DNA of 64,000 nucleotides from Zygosaccharomyces rouxii (lineage: Eukaryota > Ascomycota > Saccharomycetes > Saccharomycetales > Saccharomycetaceae). Location of the stretch: positions 496,001 to 560,000 of the forward strand of contig NC_012993.1 of NCBI RefSeq assembly GCF_000026365.1, read 5' to 3'. How positions within the stretch are numbered: position 1 is the stretch's first letter; each line of letters opens with the position of its first letter. A program made the translations under genes and the position numbers. The notes beneath the pieces are model-generated. The model did not search any database. It saw nothing but the letters and a program-made list of their open reading frames with translations, and had not been told where the DNA came from. This document shows positions 44,803 to 56,800 of this stretch, in pieces.

Positions 44803-47800
44803 ATGGGAAAGGAAAATATGTCTCACAATGCTGTTTTACTGGATTTAGATTCTGCTGTGGAAAGGTTTCAGCTGTTTAACAAGACCTACCCAGCAGAAGC
44901 GCTTGACACATTATTTGAGTTCGATGCTCATGTGGATACTGATGTAAATCTACAAAGATTATCAAAGTTGGTGTTATCAAAGCGTTTTCATACTGGCTAT
45001 CTTTTCGTCTATAAACCTATTTTCCTAGAGATTATTTCCCGTTGGATCAATCATCATGATAAACTAGAAGAATGCGTTGCGGTCCTTGATGCCTGCAGTA
45101 GGAATATTGGATTGTTCCCAGCATGCAAACCACTAGTGGAACAATTTTTGGCTCAAAACAATGAACATATAATTACTATTCTTCAAAACTATTCAACCAG
45201 AAGCGAGCAAGAGTTAAGAACTGTTTTACTTGCATACTACCGTTTGCTGTACCACGATAAGGAAGTATTTGGTAAATATGTGAAACTAGATGTATTATAT
45301 TCGTTAGTGGATTCCAAAGAGAGAGGTACCATAACGTTCCTTGCTCTCAAAGTCCTATCCATTTATATGGATGCAGGAGAAAGAGTAATCGATGAAATGA
45401 TAGACGCTCACATTAATGGAGAGAGCAAATTATACGGGGAATACGAATTGGATTCTCAAGTGGATTATAGATTCTTGGAGCTGAATGAAGCTAAGAGATT
45501 TGCCAATTTTTCAAGACTCCCTGAAGTGTCAGAGTGTTTTCAAAGAATACCAGGTCGTAATTACGTTGTTTTGGAACCAGAATTTCTAAGTCAAGGTGTA
45601 GTTTCCATCTGCGGAACTTTGGTGCCTTTTTCTGGATCACAACAACCTATTAAAGAATCTTCATTTGTTCCCACAGAAAAATCTATTGATGCTCTCCGTC
45701 AATTGGCTAACAATATCCGTAATGCAGAACCCATTATGCTCTGTGGTAAGGCAGGATCTGGTAAAACTTTTTTGGTTAATCAATTGAGTAAATATGCGGG
45801 AACGGAGGAGTCTATGGTTAAAATTCACCTTGGTGATCAAACAGATGCAAAGCTTCTGATAGGTACGTACACGTCAGGTGAAAAACCGGGAACGTTTGAA
45901 TGGAGGGCCGGTGTTTTGACTACTGCTGTCAAACAAGGTAGATGGGTTCTTATAGAAGACATTGATAAGGCTCCTACTGAGGTCTTATCAGTTCTATTGA
46001 CACTACTTGAAAAAAGAGAACTGACGATCCCATCTAGAGGTGAAACTGTGAAAGCCGCTCATGGATTTCATTTAATCTCCACTGTAAGGATAGATGAGAC
46101 TCAATCCAAGAGAAATATCGACAATCATTCCATAAACATAATTGGTTCAAGAATTTGGAAACTGACGCATTTGAAGGAATTGGATGACAAAGATTTGCAT
46201 TACATTTTGTGTCATAGATACCCTGTTTTAACTCGATTAGTACCCAAGCTAACACATGCCTACAAGGCCGTAAAAGAGATTTACTTGGACCAAAGATTTA
46301 CCTCTTTAAACAGAGGTGCCAAGGCAAGAGTTGTATCTGTTAGAGATCTTATGAAACTATGCGAAAGATTAAAAGTCCTCTTTGAAAATAATGGTATAAC
46401 CAACCCTGATGAATTGATAGAGTCGGAAATCTTCGATAGCATTTTCGCAGAGGCAGCCGACTGTTTCACGGGTGCCATTAGTGAACCTAGAGCATTAGAA
46501 CCACTAGTGAGAACTATTGGTGAATCGGTAGAGATTTCCAATTCTAGGATTGGCCTTTACTTATCGAAACATGTCCCACAATTCGATAGCTACTCAGACC
46601 ATTTAGAAATAGGTAGAGCAAAATTGCCTAAAGCTGTCTCTGTCTTACAGAAGAAATCAGCCAATGCTACTTCATTTGCTACTACGAACCATTCTCTAAG
46701 ATTGATGGAACAAATTTCAGTTTCAGTACAAATGACCGAACCCGTTTTACTTGTTGGTGAAACTGGTACTGGTAAGACTACAGTGGTTCAACATTTGTGC
46801 AGATTACTTAACAAAACTTTAACCGTTATAAACGTGTCTCAACAAACAGAGACCGGTGATCTGTTAGGTGGATATAAGCCAGTAAATTCAAAGACGATTG
46901 CCATCCCCATTCAGGAAAAATTTGAATCTCTATTTGCCGCTACATTTTCTTTAAAGAAAAATGAACAATTTTACAAAATGTTACACAAGTGCTTCAATAA
47001 AAACCAGTGGAAGAACGTGGTTCGTCTATGGAAAGAAGCTTACAAAATGGCAAATAACATTTTAAAAGTGCAAAGGGCAAATGATGATGACAATGCTGAA
47101 AAGAAAAAGAAAAAGAGAAAGTTGAACGAACACGAACAAATGTTACTTTCAGAGACTTGGGAAGAGTTCAACGCTGCAGTTGAGAAATTCGAATTCCAAT
47201 CAAGCTCTATAGAAAGTTCCTTGGTCTTCGATTTTGTCGAAGGTGCATTGGTGAAAGCAGTTCGTAATGGTGAGTGGTTACTTTTGGATGAAATAAATTT
47301 AGCTTCACCTGATACTCTTGAAAGTATATCAGATTTATTGGATGAAGGTTCGAAAAGGGGTGTTCTTTTGTCTGATAAAGGTGATATAGAGCCAGTAAGA
47401 GCTCACCCAAACTTCAGGATTTTTGCATGTATGAATCCCGCTACAGATATTGGTAAGAGAGATTTGCCTCCAGGTATACGATCAAGATTCACAGAAATTT
47501 ACGTGCACTCGCCGGATCGAGACATTACCGACTTACTCTCCATCATTGACAAATATATTAAAAATTACAGCACCAGCGATGAATGGGTGGGTAACGATGT
47601 AGCAGAACTTTATCTGGAAGCCAAAAGATTGGCAGAAAGTAATAAAATTGTGGATGGTTCCAATCAAAAACCTCATTTTAGCATTCGTACTTTAACACGT
47701 ACACTACTATATGTCTGTGACATTGTTAATATTTATGGTCTTCGTCGTTCCCTTTACGATGGATTTTGCATGAGTTTCTTGACACTACTAGACGGTGATT

Positions 47801-50800
47801 CAGAAGCAATACTTGAACCTATTATAAGAAAATACACTTTGGGCAGATTGAAAAATGTGAAAGCCGTTATATCACAAGCACCACCGTCCCCTGGTCCTGA
47901 TTACCTGCAATTTAGGCATTATTGGATACAAAAAGGTTCCTTCGAACCCAAGGAAGAAAGTCGTTACATTATTACCCCATTTGTGGAAAAGAATATGATG
48001 AATTTAGTGAGGGCTACTTCAAGTAAACGATTCCCAGTTTTGATTCAAGGTCCTACTTCTGCAGGTAAAACAAGTATGATCAAGTACTTGGCAGATATCA
48101 CGGGTCACAAATTCGTCCGTATTAATAACCACGAACACACAGACCTTCAAGAATATTTGGGTACATATGTTACAGATGACACTGGGAAACTTTCCTTTCA
48201 AGAAGGTATACTTGTAGAAGCCTTAAGGAAAGGTTACTGGATCGTTTTAGATGAATTGAACCTGGCTCCCACAGATATTTTGGAAGCACTAAACAGATTA
48301 TTGGATGACAACCGAGAGTTGTTAATTCCTGAAACACAAGAAGTTATACATCCTCATCCGGACTTTATGCTTTTTGCTACTCAAAATCCTCCAGGGATTT
48401 ATGGTGGTCGTAAAATCCTTTCAAGGGCATTTAGAAATAGATTTTTGGAGCTCCATTTCGCAGATATTCCCCAAGAAGAACTTGAAATTATTCTACGTGA
48501 ACGTTGCCAAATTGCTCCTTCGTATGCAAAAAGAATCGTGGAGGTTTATCGTCAACTCTCCATTGAAAGATCTGCTTCCAGACTATTTGAACAGAAAAAC
48601 AGTTTTGCCACTTTACGTGATCTTTTCCGCTGGGCTTTGAGAGATGCAGTAGGATATGAACAATTAGCCGCCAATGGTTACATGCTTTTAGCTGAAAGAT
48701 GTCGTTCGGCTCCCGAAAGAGAAGTTGTTAAAAGAGTTCTGGAAAAGGTAATGAGAGTGAAATTGGACATGGACAGGTATTACGCTGATTCAGAGAACTC
48801 TTTACTCTTGAGTGAAAAAAGTGATGTGGTTTGGACCGGAGCATCAAAAAGATTATCATTTTTGGTGGAAACATGTTTAAAAAACAAAGAACCCGTTTTA
48901 CTGGTTGGTGAAACAGGTTGTGGTAAGACTACCATATGTCAAATATTAGCATCTTATTATAGGAAGAATTTGATTGCTCTCAATGCTCACCAGAACACGG
49001 AAACAAGCGATATCTTGGGTGCACAGAGACCTGTTCGTAACAGATCAGAGATTCAAGCCCGGTTAACTAAACTTCTCCAAAGTGTTCTGGATCTTCCAGA
49101 AGATCAATTGGAAATGTTAACTTTAGAAGGTTTAATAGCTCAATATGATATTATGGACAGGACTTCTTTGGATGAGAATGTAAAGATTCAAATTGACGAG
49201 CTAAGAAGTAACCTTTCCATTCTTTTCGAATGGTGTGACGGTCCATTAGTTCATGCAATGAAAACTGGTGATTTCTTCCTCCTAGATGAAATCTCACTAG
49301 CCGATGATTCCGTTTTGGAGAGATTGAATAGTGTCTTAGAACCTGAAAGGAACTTATTATTAGCAGAGAAAGGTTCCTCAGACAGCCTGGTGGTTGCCGT
49401 GGAGGACTTTCAATTTCTTGCTACAATGAACCCAGGTGGTGACTACGGTAAGAAGGAACTATCCCCTGCCTTAAGAAACAGATTCACGGAAATATGGGTT
49501 TCATCCATGGACAGTTTAGAAGATGTCCGCATGATTGTTTCTTCCAAGCTACTCCCAGACTTACGAGACCTTGTTGATACAGTGGTCTCCTTTTCTGAAT
49601 GGTATGCCAACAAGTTCGGAAAGGGAATGTCTGGTGGAGGGATTATTTCTCTCCGTGATATTCTTGCATGGATCGAATTCATGAATTGCACTTACCATAA
49701 AGTAGGTGACAAAGGCATCATTTTGGTTCACGGTGCAGCTATGGTATTTGTCGACGCTCTCGGTACAAATAACACTGCTTATCTGGCTGAAAGTCCGGAA
49801 AGATTGAGGGCTTTGAAGCAGGAGTGTATTGCTCACCTTTCTATATTTGCTAACATTGATTTGAAACCACAATTTAATCAGGCAATTCAAGTACAGACCT
49901 CGGAAATGAGCCTAAGAATTGGTCCGTTTGAAGTTTCAAGAAAGGAACATGGTGACATGGCCACTAAGTTTAACTGGAATGCACCAACTACTTCTAAAAA
50001 CCTTTTACGTGTGATTAGAGCAATGCAGGTGCGCAAGCCAATTCTTTTGGAAGGTAGCCCAGGTGTCGGTAAAACGAGTCTGGTTGCCGCTCTCTCAGAA
50101 ATCACAGGTAACAAGTTGACTAGAATCAATTTATCTGAGCACACTGATCTCGTTGATTTATTTGGTTCAGACGTTCCTGGTGAAAAAACGGGAGAATTTG
50201 TTTGGCGTGATGCTCCCTTCCTAAGGGCCATGCAAAAAGGTGAATGGGTTCTACTGGATGAAATGAATTTGGCCTCTCAATCTGTCTTGGAAGGGTTGAA
50301 TGCTTGTTTGGATCATCGTGGTCAGGCTTACATTCCGGAGCTAGACAGATCTTTCAGTTGTCATCCAGAATTTATGGTTTTCGCAGCACAGAATCCCCAA
50401 TACCAAGGTGGTGGTAGAAAAGGATTGCCAAAATCATTTATCAACCGTTTTAACGTTGTCTATAATGACACACTTACTGCCGATGATCTTCTACTGATTG
50501 CTAATCAGCTTTATCCAGATGTAAGTCTAGAGGTGATCAAAAAAATTATCCAGCTCATGTCAACATTAGAGTATGAAGTGTGCAAGTTGAAGAAATGGGG
50601 GTCATCCGGTTCCCCATGGGAGTTTAACCTTAGAGATACTTTGAGATGGCTCAAAATGCTGAATCAAGAATCTTTGGTCAGCGAACTAGACATTTTCGAT
50701 TTTGTAGATGTGGTCGTTGTGCAAAGGTTCCGTTCTCAGGTAGACAAATCGAAAGCAAGAGAAGTCGTTGAACGCATATTTGGTGCCCATGAGAAGCGTG

Positions 50801-53800
50801 AAAACTTTTATAAGCTCGACCGTGATTTCATTCAAATCAACGGAGAACTGGTGAAAAGGAATCCGTTATTCAGCTGTCCAACCCATGAAAAATTGCTTTC
50901 CCTTGAATCCAACTTTTCATTCTACGAGTCTGCCTTGAGAGCCATCAAGCACAGTTGGCCTCTGATTTTGGTTGGTCCCACGAATGCAGGTAAATCGGGA
51001 ATCATTGAATTTTTAGCTTCTGTTCTTGGTGCTCCTGTTTCAACTTTTTCAATGAATAGTGACGTGGACAGTATGGATATTTTGGGTGGTTATGAGCAAG
51101 TTGATCTTACGAGGAAAATCTCTTACATCATTAATGATTTGAAATTGGTTTTACGTGAGATCCTTTTGGTTAATTTGAGCTTAAACTTTGGGAAGCGCGA
51201 AGCCATCGTTGGCGCTCTAGAACTTCTTAACTTCATTTGCACTAATATCGTATCAGTGGAAAATTTCAAATATTTCAGTGAGAAGTTTAATGGTGTCTTT
51301 TCTTTCTTATATGATAGTCCTCAATTACAAGAGTTCTCTACCAGAATCCAAGAAATGACGACCATTATTGAACAAGGCGATCAAGTAAAATTTGAATGGT
51401 TTGATGGTATGCTTGTTGAAGCAGTAGAAAAGGGAAATTGGTTAGTCTTAGATAATGCCAATCTATGTTCTCCATCTGTGCTTGATAGATTAAATTCTTT
51501 GTTGGAAAGTGACGGTTCATTGATCATCAATGAACGCAGTGAGGAAAACGGTGAACCAAGAGTCATCACTCCTCATCAGAACTTCCGGTTGTTCCTCACT
51601 GTAAATCCCAAATTTGGTGAATTGTCGAGGGCAATGAGAAACAGAGGTGTCGAGCTCTATGTCGAAGAGTTGCACTCTAGAGCTTCATACTATGATTGCT
51701 TGAATTTGGGTGTTGAAACTTCCAAGGAACCCTCACAGCTAGAGAGGGGTTTTAAGGCTATGTCATTAAGCATTCTTGATTCCATTGTACCATTGAAGCG
51801 TTATCTACCAGCCCAATTAGCCTCGGCTCAAGTATTCGGGCAATTGCATGATGTTATATCTCTATCTGGTGACCAACCAGCCACAGAGGCGCTCCTGGGA
51901 GTGGTTCCTATTAACCGTTTGAAACAGCTTGAACAATGGATGGGTAATGTCATTCAGAACCGTCAATTTTCTGAACAGAGGTTGGCTTCTGAGATCTGTG
52001 AACTCCTGAAGACCTTTGACAAGGAAGGGATCGTACGGAAGGTCAACAGTATCTACTCATCTGCAGATGAGAGGTTGCTAAAAATCCTAGACCATTCACC
52101 TTCCGACTTATCAGAACAATCCTTGTTCCCTCTATTGAATACTTATTTGCTTCCCTCTGTTCTTCCAGCTCAAACAACGAATGGTCTTTCAGAGACGGTT
52201 TACCTATTCAGCACAGTGAAATTGTTACACGAAAGTATCAATCTTTTGGAAAGAACGATGGAAAAAGCAATCAAGGGTAAGCTTTCGAGTCTTTCGTACA
52301 TTGAGCTGTCAGCAGCGGTTGTCGGTGGACGCAATGTAAAGAACCCTCCAAGGATCCCCATATATCAGGTTCTTCAAGACCTGGCTAACAAAGTCTGGCA
52401 AATTGTGGGCCAGGAGACACTTTTCCAAAGAAATGACATCTTTGAATCACTTTGGAAGTTGTTAGTGTTATGGTTTGGAATCTTCGAAACCGCTGGTCGC
52501 AAAGACGAGGCAAGGTTGAGAGCCTACAAGGAATTGCTTGAGGAATGGCAAACATCAGCACAAGCCGAAGGATTAATTACTTCAGAATTTTCATTCCTCT
52601 CCAAGTTTAGTGATGGTGTGAAACTGCAGAGGGGTACATCAATTGCCCTTATCTGGGAAAACTTCAAACAACCTTATCCATCTTCTTCCGAAGGATGGTC
52701 ATTGTGGGATGCATTATTCGATATCTCAAGGAAATTTGATCGTGTTGTCAAATCTCAATACGTTGAATCATACGCTTCAATCAATGGATTGAGGGAAATA
52801 TTCCGTATGCTTTTTGAAGACCTTATCCAGAATGATGTATTGGAATTCAGAAATCTGCTATTAAAATTGGAATCTGGTATCGAGGACCTAGAAAACATTT
52901 CCAGCAAGTTTTTGAACAAAAGGATTAATTATTTCGAGAATGAATTTAATGATCTCCTAAGATTAGTCTTTAATCAGCACAACGGAATGGTTGAGCAATT
53001 AGCATCTCTATCTTCAATACCTACCGGAAAAATCATCAGACAGCAACAGAAGAGACATTCCGGTCCAGCAGTATTCGATATTCTTTGGACTGAAGTGGAT
53101 GATAAATTCCAATCTTCCATCAGCTCATTAATCACCTCTTCATTGTTTGAGCGAATCATTATCAAATCGAACAACCTGAAGCATTTTGCAGGAAGTCAGG
53201 TCAAACAGACTTTGACAGATGCCAAGTTACTTTTATCTTCTACAGTTGATAGTTCAGAGACGATTTTGCAAGATCAACTGACATTTTTTGGTGGACTCTT
53301 AAGGGATTGGGTTGTTCGCATTATCCAACTCCATGTGAAAGAAGGTGTCGTTAGCTTCGATAATGAACTGCTACAAAAACAAGTCTCGAAGGAGACTGAC
53401 GAGAAGTTTTACAAGGTCTTTGTGGAGAACTTGTTACCAGCCCTACAGTATGCGACATCTGCATCTTCTTTTAGCATTTTGGGAAGAGGGTGGATTTTAT
53501 TCGGTGTTGGTATGATGGAACTCTATGCCCCTGATCGTCCTTTTGACCCCGCCATTCATGAATATGTTTCGTATGATACTTCCTCGAAGCATAAGTCCTT
53601 CTTAGAGAAGATGAAAGAAAGTTTAGCGTCCGTACGTCAAGTTACTAGTGGTGATGATCTGATCTTTGCCGAGAAAGTTCTTTTGGAGAAACCAGATATC
53701 GGTGAGCTTGAAAGACCTCGGATTTATAGACCAGATTTTCCAATTGATAATCTTTTTGATGAATGGACCGCACTTTTGAATTCTTCCCTAAATCATGAGC

Positions 53801-56800
53801 AAGTTTCAAGATTAATGAACACAGTGGATGATTGGAGCAACATTACCAAGGGCCAATTGGAGCTTTTCCAGCAGAATACATCGCGCTTTTTACAACGCTT
53901 GGAAACTGGATACAAGTTCTACACAGATTTAAATGATATTTTTTCAAGCTATGTATTAAGCATGAAATTTGGATTTGACTTGATGAGGTGTGACAGAGAA
54001 GGTAAAGAAAAGAATTTGGATCTACCCCTACTATGGAGTGTCGACCCACTTACTCTCGTGAGCCCTACGAGTATCAGTGAGACCTTCTCTAAATTGTCCT
54101 CTTTTTTCAAGAGGAATAACACAGGCTCTGCTTCTTCCGAAGTTGTCCTTGCCTTTTTGATGCAATTATTCAAATTCCACAATAAACCAGAAGCCATGCT
54201 ATCAACATTCAATGGTATATTGCAGACATTATATTTCAGATGGTCACAAAGGAGAATGAAAGAAGAACAAGAAGCTCGTGAAAGGTCAAGTTTATTCCGT
54301 TTTGAAGATAATGCAGAGGATTTCGAAGAAGATTTCAGGAACATGTTCCCTGATTACGAGGAAACAGTTTCCGCTGACAATGAGGGAACCTCAAGTTCAG
54401 AGGAGGAGCTGCAAGATGCTTATTATTCTATTGCTAAAATTTACATTTCCATCTTCCAAGATTCCAAAGAAAGAAATTTGGAGCACATGGTTGAAATGGG
54501 TTCCAAAATAGTTGAGCAACTCGCTCGTTCCAGCTTAAAGTTTAAATCTGGAACACTGAGCGAGAATCACCTAACATCTGTTGTCCACCTATTAGCAAAG
54601 AATATCAATGCGTTTGAGATGCCTAAGGATAATGAAAATTTCAATTTTTATAAGGACTTTTCTATTTCAGAGTCTCAAAAGGCCATCTCAATAGTTGAGA
54701 GCTTATGGAAGTTCGTTCATGAATTATTAGGCAACTGGCCTGAACACGCAACATTACGTGAGCTATTCAGAATATGCCATGAATTTTTGAGCTATAGATC
54801 AAGCACCCCTGTGGCTAAGATGCTACAGAAGATAGAGCAAATTTACACTTTCGTAGCCGAATGGGAGAAGTATGCGTCTTCACGAGTATCCATGGGAATA
54901 CACATCAGGAAAATTACAGATCTAATCATTTCATGGAGAAAAATGGAACTACAAACCTGGAATGGATTGCTGAAATCTGAGGAGGATCAAATTAATAGAA
55001 ATATCGGAAAATGGTGGTTCTATCTATTTGAGATCATCATTGTCGCTAGTATTTCAGACGAAAGCGCCAATGGCAGCCAAACCACACTGGTGTCACATCT
55101 CAACATTTTCTTCAGTAAAAGCTCTTATGGTGAATTTAAGACCCGTCTAGACCTTCTCAGGGCTTTTGCTGAACATACAAAACTTTTGGGATGGGGTGAG
55201 TATTCAATTTTCCATTCAATTCAGAATGTATTGAAGTTCTATGGTCAATTTGAGTCCGCTGTGGAAGAACATATCGCAAACTCCAAGAAGTCATTGGAAA
55301 AAGAGATTTCCGAAATTATATTATTAGCAAGTTGGAAGGATGTGAACATCGACGCTTTGAAGCAAAGTTCTCGTCGTTCTCATAACAACCTATACAAGGT
55401 GGTTCGCAAGTACCGTTCTGTTTTGTCAGAAGCAATACAGCCAACTGTTGAGAGCGGTATCTCGTTTTCAATCAAGGAATCTCTGCCGATGATAACCTTA
55501 AAAGGATCTTATGCAACAGACTATGATGTTTTGTCCGCTGAAAAGCAAGTTACAAAGATCGTTGGCTGGGACTCCAGATCAGATATCATGAAAAATCCTC
55601 ATAATGTGTACTCGAGAATGAAATTCTTCATAACAAAAATGGAGAACTTAAGTTTCCCAAGTTTGTTGGATTTTGCTACAGACATTTCTGAAGAAGCTGA
55701 AAGTCTTCAAAAGGATACACCTAAAGTGTATTCGAAAGATCAGAAGAAAAAATTGGCTTCTTTGAAAGTCTTGAAAGGTAAGCTCCTCAGCGACTCCTTG
55801 AAGGAACTGAGGAGAATAGGTCTGAAATCTAGCTTTAGAGAGGATATTCACAAGGTCCAATCCACCTCAACAGCCATTTTATCTAATGTGGTTTCTTTTA
55901 CCGAAACGGAACTTGAAGGTTGTGATGGCTACTTTTTCAGAATAATTGATCTACTACCAAAATTGAGAGCTGCGGTATCTGAGCCTTCTGATAACATACC
56001 TTTTGCAAGTATCGAAAAGGGAATGGCAATTGCAGAAAATCTAATTTTCTCGTTGATAACTGTTAGACAACCGATTTATGATTTGGGTGTCATACATTAC
56101 AAATATCAAGGGTTACTTGAAGATCTGAAAACAATTTCATTTTCCAGAGGAACTCTGAATCACAATTCAAGGTCTATGGATTTTGAACAACTCAAGAGTG
56201 TAGGTGAATGGTTCCCAGTTCTACTAGAATATGCGATAGTCACCTTAAGCTTCATGAAACAAGAAAAAGCTAAAAAGAGTGTAGTGGAACTGGAGCAAAT
56301 CAGAGTTAGGACCGAAGAATTTTACACAAGACTTTGTAGCGTCAAAGTTTTGGATTCTATGGCAGATGAACTATTGACTGAATTCAATGAATTCATCTCT
56401 AACGCTATGAACTCACTAGAACGCTGTAAGGACCCTTGTAGCTTTTTCGTATTCGATGTTCTTTTGAGTTGGTTGAGCGAGCAAGCCCATTTCCCTGTTA
56501 AAGATTTGAAGAGTGAAGATGGAAGAGCAGAAGATTTTGATCAAACGTTCCGTGGTATCTTTACTTCTTTGGTACTTTCATTTCAAAAAATTATGAATAT
56601 GGAACTGCTGTCTGTCAATGAGGACGATGACAAGTGGCTTTCAAGTACAGCCAAACAGTTGATGAACGTTAACAAGGTGTTCATCAACTCTAGCATCTTA
56701 CAGAAATTGGAACAAGCTATCAAGCAAATTAAGGAAATGCACCTTGCTGGCCCAACTGTCACGCTAATTAGGGCAGTAATTACTTTCACATTACCTGCCA